A stretch of 64,000 nt of DNA from Acidobacteriota bacterium (GTDB lineage: Bacteria; Acidobacteriota; Holophagae; Holophagales; Holophagaceae). Positions 26,090-35,264 of the stretch are shown in pieces. The notes below the pieces were generated by a model. The model made no database searches. It had not been told where the DNA came from and worked only from the letters and a program-made list of their open reading frames with translations. How positions within the stretch are numbered: position 1 is the first letter of the stretch; every line of letters begins with the position of its first letter. The DNA is taken from NCBI GenBank assembly GCA_016192145.1, contig JACPUT010000009.1, forward strand, positions 62,001-126,000, written 5' to 3'. Position numbers and translations under genes: made by a program.

Positions 26090-29000
26090 CTACATGTTCC
26101 GCCGGTACTGCCCGCCCACCTCGTAGAGGGCGGCGCTGATCTGGCCCAGGCTGCAGACCTTCACGGCCTCGATGAGTTCCTCGAAGAGGTTGCCGCGATC
26201 CCGGGCGACGGCCTTGAGCCGGGCCAGGGCGGCGGGGGCGTGGGCGGCGTTGCGGGCGTGGAAGGCGGCGAGGTTGTCGATCTGCTGCTGCTTCTCGGCC
26301 TCGGTGCTGCGGATGAGTTCGGGAGTCTTCGGTTCAGGCGGGTGAGGGTTCAGGAAGGTGTTCACGCCGATGATGGGCAGGCGGCCATCGTGCTTCAGGT
26401 GCTCGTAGTGCATGGACTCTTCCTGGATCTTGCCGCGCTGGTACATGGTCTCCATGGCGCCCAGCACGCCGCCGCGATCCGTGAGGCGGCGGAACTCCAG
26501 CAGCACGGCCTCCTCCACCAGCTCCGTGAGCTGCTCGATGACGAAGGCGCCCTGGAGGGGGTTCTCGTTCTTGGCCAGGCCCAGCTCGCGGTTGATGATG
26601 AGCTGGATGGCGATGGCCCGCCGCACGCTCTCTTCCGTGGGCGTGGTGATGGCCTCGTCGTAGGCGTTGGTGTGCAGGCTGTTGCAGTTGTCGTAGATGG
26701 CGTAGAGGGCCTGCAGCGTGGTGCGGATGTCGTTGAAGTCGATCTCCTGGGCGTGCAGGGAGCGGCCCGAGGTCTGGATGTGGTACTTCAGCTTCTGGCT
26801 GCGGTCGTTGGCGCCGTACTTCTCCTGCATGGCCACGGCCCAGATGCGGCGGGCCACGCGGCCGATGACGCTGTACTCGGGATCCACGCCGTTGCTGAAG
26901 AAGAAGCTGAGGTTCGGGGCGAAGTCGTCGATGTCCATGCCCCGGGAGAGGTAGTACTCCACGTAGGTGAAGCCGTTGGCCAGGGTGAAGGCCAGCTGCG
27001 TGATCGGGTTCGCCCCGGCCTCGGCGATGTGGTAGCCCGAGATGGACACGGAGTAGAAGTTCCGCACCTTGCGATCGATGAAGGCTTGCTGGATGTCGCC
27101 CATGACCTTCAGGGAGAACTCGGCGCTGAAGATGCACGTGTTTTGGGCCTGGTCCTCCTTCAGGATGTCCGCCTGCACGGTGCCGCGCACGGAGGCCAGG
27201 GCCTCGGCCTTGAGCTTGGCATACACGTCCTCGGGCAGCACCTCGTCGGCGGTGGCGCCGAGCAGAGCGAGGCCGAGGCCGTGGTTGCCCTCGGGCAAGC
27301 CGCCCGCATAAGAGGGTAGGGGCTGCCCCAGGGCCACGAACTTGGCCTTGAGGTGGGCCTGGGCCGCCTCCATCTGGCCGTTCTCCAGCAGCCACTTCTC
27401 CGCGCGCTGGTCGATGGCGGCGTTGAGGAAGAAGGCGAGCATCGTGGGCGCGGGGCCGTTGATGGTCATGCTCACGGAGGTGCTGGGGGCCAGCAGGTCG
27501 AAGCCGCTGTAGAGCTTCTTGGCGTCGTCCACGGTGCAGATGCTCACGCCGCTGTTGCCGATCTTGCCGTAGATGTCGGGGCGGACGTGGGGGTCTTCGC
27601 CGTAGAGGGTGACGCTGTCGAAGGCGGTGCTGAGGCGCACGGCGGGCTGCCCCTTGCTCACGTAGTGGAAGCGCTTGTTGGTGCGCTCCGGCGTGCCTTC
27701 ACCGGCGAACATGCGGGTGGGGTCCTCCCCCACGCGCTTGTACTCGAAGACCCCCGCCGTGAAGGGGAAGCGGCCCGGCAGGTTCTCCAGCAGCTGCCAG
27801 CGGAGCAGATCGCCCCAGCTGGTGCCCTGGGGCAGGCTCACCTTGGGGAGGGCCGTGCCGCTGAGGCTCGTGGTGTAGTTCTGGGTGCGGATCTCCTTGC
27901 CGCGGACGACGTAGACGTTCTCCGGCACCTCGTAGCCGCGCTTCACCTCGGGCCACTCGGCGATCTGCTTGCGGGCCTCGTGGTGCAACTCGCCCAGGTG
28001 CTCCTGGTAGCGCTGACGGAGGGTGAGGATGGCGGGATCGGCGCCTTCCACCAGGTGGGTCGCATCGTAGAAGGCCCCCTGGGGCGGCACCTTGTCGCCC
28101 AGCGTCTTCAGGGAGGTCCACAGGGCGTAGGCGATCTCGGCGCTCTCCGACTGTCGGCGGGCCCAGGCCTTGTAGCCCTGCACGTTGTCGGCGATCTCGG
28201 CGAGGTAGCGGGTGCGGTCGCTGGGGATGATGGCGGCGCGCTTGGGTTCGCTGGGCTCGGCCTCCAGCACGGGCACCCAGTCCAGGCCCGTCTTGGCGGC
28301 CAGGGCCTTCACGAGGTTCACGTAGAGCCAGTTGGTGGCGGGGTCGTTGAACTGGGAAGCGCAGGTGGCGAAGACGGGCATGTCCTCGGGGGCCTGGCTG
28401 AAGGCCTTGCGGGCCCGCTGCACCTGCTTGCGCACATCGCGCAGGGCGTCCTCGGCGCCCCGCTTGTCGGCCTTGTTGAGGACGACGAGGTCGGCGAAGT
28501 CCAGCATGTCGATCTTCTCCAGCTGGCTCTGGGCGCCGAACTCGGGGGTCATGACGTAGACGCTGAGGTCCACCAGATCCACGATCTCGCTATCGCTCTG
28601 ACCGATGCCCGCCGTCTCCACCACCACGAGGTCGAAGCCCTCGCCCTTCGCCGCGGCGATGGCGGCCTTCAGGGACTCGGAGGTGGCGCGATGGGCGGCG
28701 GTGCGGGTGGCGAGGCTGCGCATGAAGGCGCGGCGGCCCAGCTCGGGATGGTAGAGGGCGTTCATGCGGATGCGGTCGCCCAGGAGGGCGCCGCCCGTTT
28801 TGCGCTTGGTCGGATCCACGCTGAGAACCGCCACGCGTTTCTCAGGGAAGTCGACGAGAAACCTGCGAAGCAGCTCGTCCGTGAGCGAGGATTTGCCGGC
28901 GCCGCCGGTGCCGGTGAGACCCAGGACGGGGATCTTGGAAGGCTGGAGGCTGGAGGCTGGAGGCTGGAGGTCCCCCAGCTCGATCTCCGTGATGCGCCGG

Positions 29001-29503
29001 GCCAGGGGCATCGCTACGTTTTTCGTGCGGGGGTCGTAGTCGCAACGGCCCACCATGTCGTTGATCATGCCCTGCAGGCCCATCGTTCGGCCGTCCTCGG
29101 GGCTGTAGATGCAGGCCACGCCGTGGGCCTCCAGCTCCCGGATCTCCTCGGGCACGATGACGCCGCCGCCGCCGCCGAAGACCTGGATGTGGCCGGCGCC
29201 CCGCTCGCGGAGCAGATCGACCATGTACTTGAAGAACTCCACGTGGCCGCCCTGGTAGCTGCTCACGGCGATGCCCTGGGCGTCCTCCTGGATGGCGGTG
29301 TCCACGATGTCCTGCACGGCGCGGTTGTGGCCCAGGTGGATCACCTCGCAGCCGGTGGCCTGGAGGATGCGGCGCATGATGTTGATGCTGGCGTCGTGGC
29401 CGTCGAAGAGGCTCGCGGCGGTGACGAAGCGGATCTTGTGCACGGGCTGGTACACGCCCTCCGCGTCGAGGGTTCCGGGGAAAGCTTTGGTGACAACGGC
29501 CAT
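26090..29503 (-). CDS. icmF: IcmF, fused isobutyryl-CoA mutase with G-protein chaperone
   Basis: The 1137-residue protein joins three parts: an N-terminal B12-binding domain (about 1-150, '[27 protein letters not shown]'), a MeaB-like GTPase (about 190-500; P-loop '[13 protein letters not shown]', '[14 protein letters not shown]'), and a C-terminal acyl-CoA mutase barrel ('[20 protein letters not shown]'-like region and '[22 protein letters not shown]'). IcmF interconverts isobutyryl- and n-butyryl-CoA and repairs its own cofactor. The ATG at 29503 has GGAG upstream, 18 bases inside the track ORF. A TetR-like dyad lies 22 bases upstream. The linker between the first two domains is encoded by a 7-base tandem repeat. 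Confidence 0.92.
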   Translation of the reverse strand: MAVVTKAFPGTLDAEGVYQPVHKIRFVTAASLFDGHDASINIMRRILQATGCEVIHLGHNRAVQDIVDTAIQEDAQGIAVSSYQGGHVEFFKYMVDLLRERGAGHIQVFGGGGGVIVPEEIRELEAHGVACIYSPEDGRTMGLQGMINDMVGRCDYDPRTKNVAMPLARRITEIELGDLQPPASSLQPSKIPVLGLTGTGGAGKSSLTDELLRRFLVDFPEKRVAVLSVDPTKRKTGGALLGDRIRMNALYHPELGRRAFMRSLATRTAAHRATSESLKAAIAAAKGEGFDLVVVETAGIGQSDSEIVDLVDLSVYVMTPEFGAQSQLEKIDMLDFADLVVLNKADKRGAEDALRDVRKQVQRARKAFSQAPEDMPVFATCASQFNDPATNWLYVNLVKALAAKTGLDWVPVLEAEPSEPKRAAIIPSDRTRYLAEIADNVQGYKAWARRQSESAEIAYALWTSLKTLGDKVPPQGAFYDATHLVEGADPAILTLRQRYQEHLGELHHEARKQIAEWPEVKRGYEVPENVYVVRGKEIRTQNYTTSLSGTALPKVSLPQGTSWGDLLRWQLLENLPGRFPFTAGVFEYKRVGEDPTRMFAGEGTPERTNKRFHYVSKGQPAVRLSTAFDSVTLYGEDPHVRPDIYGKIGNSGVSICTVDDAKKLYSGFDLLAPSTSVSMTINGPAPTMLAFFLNAAIDQRAEKWLLENGQMEAAQAHLKAKFVALGQPLPSYAGGLPEGNHGLGLALLGATADEVLPEDVYAKLKAEALASVRGTVQADILKEDQAQNTCIFSAEFSLKVMGDIQQAFIDRKVRNFYSVSISGYHIAEAGANPITQLAFTLANGFTYVEYYLSRGMDIDDFAPNLSFFFSNGVDPEYSVIGRVARRIWAVAMQEKYGANDRSQKLKYHIQTSGRSLHAQEIDFNDIRTTLQALYAIYDNCNSLHTNAYDEAITTPTEESVRRAIAIQLIINRELGLAKNENPLQGAFVIEQLTELVEEAVLLEFRRLTDRGGVLGAMETMYQRGKIQEESMHYEHLKHDGRLPIIGVNTFLNPHPPEPKTPELIRSTEAEKQQQIDNLAAFHARNAAHAPAALARLKAVARDRGNLFEELIEAVKVCSLGQISAALYEVGGQYRRNM
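28941..28968 (+). repeat. Heptanucleotide tandem repeat (GGCTGGA)4 inside icmF
   Basis: Four copies of GGCTGGA run through the linker between the B12 and GTPase domains and encode '[11 protein letters not shown]' on the minus strand. Since 7 is not a multiple of 3, gain or loss of one unit would shift the reading frame of the large downstream portion. Confidence 0.9.
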
Positions 29504-29524
29504 GGCTTCACTCCAACGCACCAG

Positions 29525-29540
29525 TTTAACGGTCGTTAAA
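29525..29540 (-). promoter_or_regulatory. TTTAACG-GT-CGTTAAA operator before icmF
   Basis: A perfect 7-2-7 palindrome lies 22 bases upstream of the icmF ATG. The form TTAACG..CGTTAA is typical of TetR- or FadR-like regulators of fatty-acyl and amino-acid degradation genes. No such regulator gene is adjacent. Confidence 0.55.
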
Positions 29541-29554
29541 GGTGCCTTCTTTCC

Positions 29555-30961
29555 TTATTTTCCGAACCGGTCTGCGGGAAAGCGGGCCTCCATGCGCTCC
29601 TGCCGCTCCCGCATGGCCACCAGGAGGCCCTTGTAGGCGGGGCGTTCCTGGAGGCGGAGGAGGAAGGGGGCCCGCTCGTACCAGTCCGTGCAGGCGAAGC
29701 CCTGGCCGAAGGCCCGCTGGGCGAGGTCGAAGGCCTCGGCATCCCGGCCCAGGTAGCCGTAGGCCTCGGCCAACTTGAAGGTGAACTCGCCATCGGGGAC
29801 GAGGGTGCGGACCCGATCCTCGTCAATGGCGCGGAGCTTCTCGAGGGCCTGCTCCCGGCGCCCCTGGAGGGCATCGTGGTAGACCTCGGCGAGGCGCTGG
29901 AAGATCTTCAGCCCGGTCGACATGCGAACGGCGTTTCCGAAGGCATCCTCGGCCCCGGGTTGGTTCCGGAGGAGGCGGATGTAGCCGAGGTAGAAGGCCT
30001 GCACGGGCTCCTTGGCCGGCGTGGCCTCGAGGCCCCGCTGGAACTCGGGCCAGCGCCCCTGGTAGAGCAGGGTGTTCTCCACGAGGAAGTAGTCCTGGCC
30101 CACGGTGCCTCCCAGCTCGTTCCGGCGCCGGGCGGCCCGGATGGCGCCCTCCAGGAGCCCCGAGGTGCGCGCCGCATAGGCTGCCGAATCGTGGAGGGAG
30201 GCGACCTTGGGAAGGTCCTTCAGGGCCCGGAAGGTGAGATCCAGGGCTCCCTTCTGATCCCCCACGTCGGTCCGGAATCGCGCGTAGAGGTTTACGAGCC
30301 GGGGATAGGAGGGTAGGAGGCGCAGGGCCTCGGAGAAGGCGCGGTCGCAGGAGGCGTGCGCTTCCACGTCGGCATCGGCCGAGGCCACGAGCAGGCGGAA
30401 CTTGAGGTGGCTCCGCGCCAGGCCGACGCTGGCGGAGGCATCTTCGGCCAGCAGCTTGTCCGCCTCCCGCACCGCCGTCAGCATCTCCCGCTCCTGAAGC
30501 AGGTAGGGGCCCGAGAGGAGGCGCATGAGGGGCCAGAAGGAGGCCTCATGCCGGACATCCAGCGGATCGTCGCGCCGGACCCCGAGGAGGCCCACCAGGG
30601 CTTCGTGCACCGCGGCCTCGGGGTGCCCGGAGCGGGACTCCACCGCGCGCTCGCCCCGGAGCGTCCGGAGGGTGCCGACCAGGCTCAGCTCATCCCCCCG
30701 GCGCTCGGCCCGGAGGCGGAGGCAGGGGAACTCGTCCTTCGGATCCTGGGTGGTCTCGATGACGGTGAGCCCCCCGAAGGCTTCCAGGTGATCCGAGAGG
30801 TGCAACTTCAAGCCCCGGAGCTCGGCTTCGGTCAAGCCGCCGCCTTCCAGGATGAGGGCGGTCCGCGCCGGGTGGATCCGCTCCCGGTGGCGCACCACCA
30901 GGGGCCAGGCCACCACCCCTGCCACGGCCGCCCCCAAGAGAATCCAGCCCAGGGATTTCAT
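29555..30961 (-). CDS. Membrane-anchored TPR protein A
   Basis: The 468-residue protein has an N-terminal membrane anchor ('LGWILLGAAVAGVVAWPLVV') and a helical-repeat body. The C-terminal part ('DGEFTFKLAEAYGYLGRDAEAFDLAQRAFGQGFACTDWYERAPFL') resembles TPR tails of acidobacterial serine/threonine kinases, but no kinase domain is present. It overlaps the following-in-frame paralog at 30958-30961 (ATGA), so both are coupled. The function is unknown; scaffold or adaptor is the default guess for TPRs. Confidence 0.7.
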   Translation of the reverse strand: MKSLGWILLGAAVAGVVAWPLVVRHRERIHPARTALILEGGGLTEAELRGLKLHLSDHLEAFGGLTVIETTQDPKDEFPCLRLRAERRGDELSLVGTLRTLRGERAVESRSGHPEAAVHEALVGLLGVRRDDPLDVRHEASFWPLMRLLSGPYLLQEREMLTAVREADKLLAEDASASVGLARSHLKFRLLVASADADVEAHASCDRAFSEALRLLPSYPRLVNLYARFRTDVGDQKGALDLTFRALKDLPKVASLHDSAAYAARTSGLLEGAIRAARRRNELGGTVGQDYFLVENTLLYQGRWPEFQRGLEATPAKEPVQAFYLGYIRLLRNQPGAEDAFGNAVRMSTGLKIFQRLAEVYHDALQGRREQALEKLRAIDEDRVRTLVPDGEFTFKLAEAYGYLGRDAEAFDLAQRAFGQGFACTDWYERAPFLLRLQERPAYKGLLVAMRERQERMEARFPADRFGK

Positions 30962-32457
30962 GACGGGAAGTCTGACACGGGAAACTGGCCTTCAAGTCGG
31001 ACCTGCCGCTCCCGGAGGGTCTGGAGCAGGGCCTCCCACCGGGGAGATCCCTTCATGGGAGCCATGAGGGGGCTCTCCTCATACCAACGGGTGCAGGCGA
31101 ATCCCTGGGCCAGGGCCCGGCCGGCGAGGTCGAAGGCCCCTTCCCGATCCCCCAGGAGCGCATAGGCCTCCGCGAGGTTGAACGTGAACTCCCCATCCGC
31201 CCCCCGGAGGCCCTCCAGCTCCCGATCCAGCTCGTTCAGGCGCTTCAGGGCCTGCCGGGCATCGCCTTCCAGGCTGAGGCGGAAGACCTCTCCGAGCTTC
31301 AGGTACCGGGGATAGGCGCGGCCTTCGCCGCGAAGGCGGCGGAAGTGGGCGAGGGCCTGATCCCGGCGCCCCCTCAGGAGCTCCAGGTAACCTCGATGAA
31401 AGAGGATCACGGCCTCGTAGGGCTCGCCGGGCTTGGGCCAGAGGCTCGCCTCAAACTCATCCCACCGCCCCAAATAGAGCAGGCCGATCTGGAGGCGGGC
31501 CGGGTACCTCGAATCCAGGAGGATGTCCCGGGAGCCGGTGGACCCCGCTTCCACCAGCTTGAGCAGCCCCGCGTTCCGCCCCACATAGGCCAGCGTCTGG
31601 TAGCTGGGCTGGGTGTGGGGATGGGCCCGGCTGAGTCGCCTGGCCAGGATCAGCGCCTCCTTCATCCGGCCCGTGTCCGCCAGGAGGCGGGCGAGGAGGT
31701 GGCTGGCGCGGGGATGATCCGGCGCCCGTCGGAGGGCCTCCTCATAGGCCTGCCGGGCCCGGTCCAGGGCTTCAAAGGAGGGAAGGATGCGCTCCACCGC
31801 GCGGAAGGCCTCGATCTGCCCCCGGAGGATGGCCGGCGTGGCGCAGCCAGGGGCCCTCGCCTCGCTCTCAACCACCCGGGCGAGGGCCTCGTCGCCGCGC
31901 GCCGATTCCCCGAACACCGCCATGGCTTCGAGCAGCGGCCAGAATGCCTCGGGGCTCCGGGGCACGAGGATGCCCAGGCGATCCCCTTTCAGGGCCACGG
32001 AGGATACGCGGGACAGCAACTCCCCCACCGCCTGGGCGGGCGGGGCCGGGGTGGATCTCGCCAGCTCCGGGGAGGCGGGCAGTTCCGCGAGGGGCCCCGT
32101 CCAGGCCCGGAGCTCCAGGTCGGTCCCCCTCCTGGAGCCGGTGAAGGCCAGCACCCACCCTTCCCGCCCCGGCATGCGATCTCCGGGCGCCGGGAGCGTG
32201 GGCGTTTGAGTCACGGCGATACCGCCATTCGCCTCCAGCACGTCCTTCACGAGGAGGGCGAGCGCCTGTAGCTGGCCCGGCTCCAGGGCTCCGGCCTCCG
32301 TCCCGGGGAGCACCACCATCAGCACCCGGCGCGGGGCCTGGTGCCTGGGATCCGCACGCCGGGCGGCCCAGGCCAGGAGGAGGGCGATGAGGAGGGCCGG
32401 GAGGGCCAGGAACCACCCGGGGTTCCGGTACGCAGGGGTGGATCGGAGGGACGGCAT
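30958..32457 (-). CDS. Membrane-anchored TPR protein B, paralog of A
   Basis: The 499-residue protein has the same plan as its neighbour: an anchor near residues 13-32 ('WFLALPALLIALLLAWAARR'), a middle alpha-helical region, and a matching tail 'DGEFTFNLAEAYALLGDREGAFDLAGRALAQGFACTRWYEESPLM'. The shared tail and head indicate tandem duplication with divergence. It is the first gene of the pair, divergent from the HtrA gene across a 77-base gap. No enzymatic motif is visible. Confidence 0.7.
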   Translation of the reverse strand: MPSLRSTPAYRNPGWFLALPALLIALLLAWAARRADPRHQAPRRVLMVVLPGTEAGALEPGQLQALALLVKDVLEANGGIAVTQTPTLPAPGDRMPGREGWVLAFTGSRRGTDLELRAWTGPLAELPASPELARSTPAPPAQAVGELLSRVSSVALKGDRLGILVPRSPEAFWPLLEAMAVFGESARGDEALARVVESEARAPGCATPAILRGQIEAFRAVERILPSFEALDRARQAYEEALRRAPDHPRASHLLARLLADTGRMKEALILARRLSRAHPHTQPSYQTLAYVGRNAGLLKLVEAGSTGSRDILLDSRYPARLQIGLLYLGRWDEFEASLWPKPGEPYEAVILFHRGYLELLRGRRDQALAHFRRLRGEGRAYPRYLKLGEVFRLSLEGDARQALKRLNELDRELEGLRGADGEFTFNLAEAYALLGDREGAFDLAGRALAQGFACTRWYEESPLMAPMKGSPRWEALLQTLRERQVRLEGQFPVSDFPS

Positions 32458-32534
32458 GCCCCTCCATCATCGGTGGGACTCCAGCCCGTGGCCAGGGGAG
32501 AGCACCTGGCGGGGCAGGGTGCGATAGTTGAGGG

Positions 32535-33698
32535 ATGCGCCGCTGGCTGATCCTCCCCCTGCTCCTCGCGCCCGGGCTCCGGGCCCAGGGCAAGCCCTCC
32601 GAAGCCGAGGTCATCGCCCAGAGCCGGAAGGCCGCCAAACCCAGGGCCATCGCACCCCGGGGCGCGTTGTTCCCCGCGGAGCAGAACCTCGTGAAGCTGT
32701 TCAAGACCTCCAAGGGCTCCGTCGTCCACGTGAACGCCCTGGTGGAGAACGTCGATCGCTACACGGGCCAGACGGGGCTCGTGCCCGCGGGCCTGGGCAC
32801 CGGTTTCGTGTGGGACGACCAGGGGCACGTGGTCACGAACAACCACGTGGTCACCGTGCGGCTCGATCAGGATCGGGAAGCGCCCATCGCCATCACCGCC
32901 GACGAGGTGCGGGTGAGCCTCGCCGACGGGAAGACCTACAAGGCCCGCATCATCGGCCGCAGCCTGGCCCACGACATCGCCGTGCTCCAGGTCTTCGCCC
33001 CCCTCGATCAGCTGCGGCCCCTTCCCGTGGGGCGCTCAGCGGATCTGCAGGTGGGCCAAAGCGTATTCGCCATCGGCAACCCCTTCGGCTTGGACCACAG
33101 CCTCACCACCGGCATCGTCTCCGCGCTGGACCGCACCATCGGCACCGACTTCGGCAGCGCGATTAAGGGGGCCATCCAGACCGACGCGGCCATCAATCCC
33201 GGCAACAGCGGCGGGCCCCTGCTCGACAGCGCGGGGCGCCTCGTGGGCATGAACACCGCGATCACCAGCACCAGCGGCAGCTCCGCCGGCATCGGCTTCG
33301 CCATCCCCGTGGACACCCTCAACCGCATCGTCCCCATGCTCATCCGCAAGGGGGCCGAGGAGCTGCCCCTGCTCGGCTTCCAGACCTTCTCCAGCGATCG
33401 CACCCGCAGCTTCGGCATCCCGAAGGGCGTCCTCGTGGACGCCGTGGAGCGGGATGGCCCCGCCCACAAGGCCGGCCTGCGGGGAACCCTCCGCAACGCC
33501 TTCAATCAGCCCGTGGTGTTGGGCGATGTGATCGTCGCCTACAACGGCCAGCCCGTGGACACGGAAGTGGAACTGGCCGATCTCCTCGCCTTCCATCCCC
33601 AGGGCCAGCCCGTGGTGCTGGATATCCTCCGCGACCGCCAGCCCCTGAAGATCTCCATCACACCCGGCAGCCGCACGGCGCCCAAGCAGGTGATCTGA
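32535..33698 (+). CDS. HtrA/DegP-family periplasmic serine protease
   Basis: The 387-residue product has a signal peptide (MRRWLILPLLLAPGLRAQG), a trypsin-like domain with the full triad His104 ('VVTNNHVV'), Asp147 ('AHDIAVLQV') and Ser225 ('GNSGGPL'), and one C-terminal PDZ domain (about 275-375: 'GVLVDAVERDGPAHKAGLRGTL', 'LGDVIVAYNGQPV'). The single PDZ makes it DegS/HhoA-like rather than two-PDZ DegP. It degrades or senses misfolded envelope proteins. It stands alone between a divergent TPR pair and a palindromic repeat. Confidence 0.92.
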   Translation: MRRWLILPLLLAPGLRAQGKPSEAEVIAQSRKAAKPRAIAPRGALFPAEQNLVKLFKTSKGSVVHVNALVENVDRYTGQTGLVPAGLGTGFVWDDQGHVVTNNHVVTVRLDQDREAPIAITADEVRVSLADGKTYKARIIGRSLAHDIAVLQVFAPLDQLRPLPVGRSADLQVGQSVFAIGNPFGLDHSLTTGIVSALDRTIGTDFGSAIKGAIQTDAAINPGNSGGPLLDSAGRLVGMNTAITSTSGSSAGIGFAIPVDTLNRIVPMLIRKGAEELPLLGFQTFSSDRTRSFGIPKGVLVDAVERDGPAHKAGLRGTLRNAFNQPVVLGDVIVAYNGQPVDTEVELADLLAFHPQGQPVVLDILRDRQPLKISITPGSRTAPKQVI

Positions 33699-33720
33699 GC
33701 CGGATCGTGCGATGGGCTCT

Positions 33721-33829
33721 GGGCTATCGGCTCTAGGCTCTAGGCTCTAGCTGGGCACGGCAATTCCGGTCGATTCACCATTGAACGGACGGAAGGCCGG
33801 AATCGGCAAGAGCCTAGAGCCGATAGCCC
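33721..33829. repeat. Palindromic repeat copy 1 (GGGCTATCGGCTCT family)
   Basis: Two perfectly complementary 21-base arms (33721-33741 and 33809-33829) begin GGGCTATCGGCTCT. The left arm is followed by extra heptads GGCTCTA. An inner pair ATTCCGG/CCGGAAT adds a second stem. It lies between the htrA and FKBP stops. The right half is shared at base level with the copy at 41354. Confidence 0.9.
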
Positions 33830-33874
33830 AAAGCCCACTCCATGCAAACCCAACTGCATGATTCGGGCTGAGCC

Positions 33875-34285
33875 CTACCGGAGGCCCACCAGCTCCACCT
33901 CGAAGCAGAGGGTGGCGTTCGGGGGGATCGCCCCATCGGGCGTGCCCGCGCTCCCGTAGGCCAGGGCGGCGGGGACGAGGAGCCGACGCCTGCCCCCCAC
34001 CTTCATGGTGCCGATGCCCTCGTCCCAACCCGGGATCACCTGGCCTTTGCCGATCCTGAACTCGAGTGGATCCCCCCCTTGGGAGGTGTCGAACACGAGC
34101 CCCTTGCGCCCCCGCTCCCAGAGCCAGCCGGTGTAGTGCACGACGCACCGCTGCCCCTGGGCGGGCGTGGCGCCCGTGCCCACCTTGAGGTCGGTGTAGC
34201 GCAGGCCGGTGGCGGTGGTCGTGAGGTCTGCGGAAGGCTGGGACAGCAGCAGGGCCGCCACCAGGAGGGCGGGAGTCGCCATCAT
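33875..34285 (-). CDS. FKBP-type peptidyl-prolyl isomerase, exported
   Basis: The 136-residue protein has a short signal peptide ('MATPALLVAALLLSQPS') and one FKBP domain: 'CVVHYTGWLWERGRKGLVFDTS', 'FRIGKGQVIPGWDEGIGTMKVGGRRRLLVPAALAYG', 'IPPNATLCFEVELVG'. These are the standard active-site residues. It catalyses proline isomerisation in periplasmic folding. Double ATG at the start (34285 or 34282); GGAG precedes. It is 20 bases downstream of the prohibitin-like gene, likely in one operon. Confidence 0.9.
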   Translation of the reverse strand: MMATPALLVAALLLSQPSADLTTTATGLRYTDLKVGTGATPAQGQRCVVHYTGWLWERGRKGLVFDTSQGGDPLEFRIGKGQVIPGWDEGIGTMKVGGRRRLLVPAALAYGSAGTPDGAIPPNATLCFEVELVGLR

Positions 34286-34305
34286 CACTCCAAGGAAAGG
34301 TGGCC

Positions 34306-35217
34306 TCAGTGGGCGCGGGCGGGCACCTGGATCATGGGCTGGGCCTTGCCGTCCGTGATGATCAGGTTGCCCTTGGCGCCGATCTCTTTCAGGGCCTGGA
34401 TGCGCTGCCACTCCAGGATCTGGGGGGTGAGGCTGGCGCTGACGATGCCCTGGGCCCTGGCCTGGCCCTCGGCCTCGATGCGCTTGCGCTCGGCCTCCTG
34501 CTTCTCCTTCTGGAGCACGAAGGTCATCTTCTGGGCCTCCTGATCCGCGGCGATCTTCTCGTTGATGGCCTTGGTGATCTGGTCGGGCAGCTTCACGTCG
34601 CGCAGGAGCACCTGCTCCAGCGTGATGCCCCGCTGGCCCAGGGTCTGCGAAAGGGACTTGGAGATGGAATCCGTGAAGAGCTGGCGCTTGGCGGCGTAGA
34701 GATCCGTGGCGATCTGGTTGGCGGCGGAATCGCGGATGGCGCTGCGGATGGCGCCGCGGATGAGGCGCTCCTCCACGTCCTCGCCCAGGGTGAGGTAGAT
34801 CTCGGGCAGGCGCTCCTGCTGCAGGCTGTAGAGCACGGAGACATCGAGCTTCACGGTGAGCCCGTCCGCCGTGATGACGGCGATGCTGTCGTCCCCCCGG
34901 CGCATGCCTTCATCGGCCACGGTGCTCATGGTGTAGTTGCGGGTGCGCACCTCCATCTCCACCACCCGGCTGAGGGGGTTGATGAGGTGGAGGCCCGCGG
35001 GCAGGGCCTCCTTGCGCACGCTGCCGAAGAAGACGACGACGCCGGCCTGGCCCGGGGGCACCACCACGGCCATGGAGAAGAGGAAGATGAGCGCCCCGAG
35101 GCCCCAAGCCCCCCATTGGACGAAGTTCAACTGCTTCGAGAGGGGGAACTCCGTCTTGGCCTTGAGGCGCCAGGCGACGAGTCCCACGAGGAGGAGGAGG
35201 ATTGCCAGCAGGGCCAT
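34306..35217 (-). CDS. Prohibitin/SPFH-domain membrane protein
   Basis: The 303-residue protein has an N-terminal membrane segment, a second hydrophobic stretch (about 32-52), then an SPFH domain 'VPPGQAGVVVFFGSVRKEALPAGLHLINPLSRVVEMEVRTRNYT' and a long coiled coil with 'QKEKQEAERKRIEAEGQARAQGI'. This is the prohibitin/HflK type, forming ring-shaped membrane scaffolds that often hold proteases such as FtsH. No NfeD or protease partner is adjacent; FKBP and the ASH-like gene flank it. Confidence 0.88.
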   Translation of the reverse strand: MALLAILLLLVGLVAWRLKAKTEFPLSKQLNFVQWGAWGLGALIFLFSMAVVVPPGQAGVVVFFGSVRKEALPAGLHLINPLSRVVEMEVRTRNYTMSTVADEGMRRGDDSIAVITADGLTVKLDVSVLYSLQQERLPEIYLTLGEDVEERLIRGAIRSAIRDSAANQIATDLYAAKRQLFTDSISKSLSQTLGQRGITLEQVLLRDVKLPDQITKAINEKIAADQEAQKMTFVLQKEKQEAERKRIEAEGQARAQGIVSASLTPQILEWQRIQALKEIGAKGNLIITDGKAQPMIQVPARAH

Positions 35218-35264
35218 GGGGGTTCCTTGGGTGGGGGCTCAGTGTACCCCTTCCCCGTGAAGCC

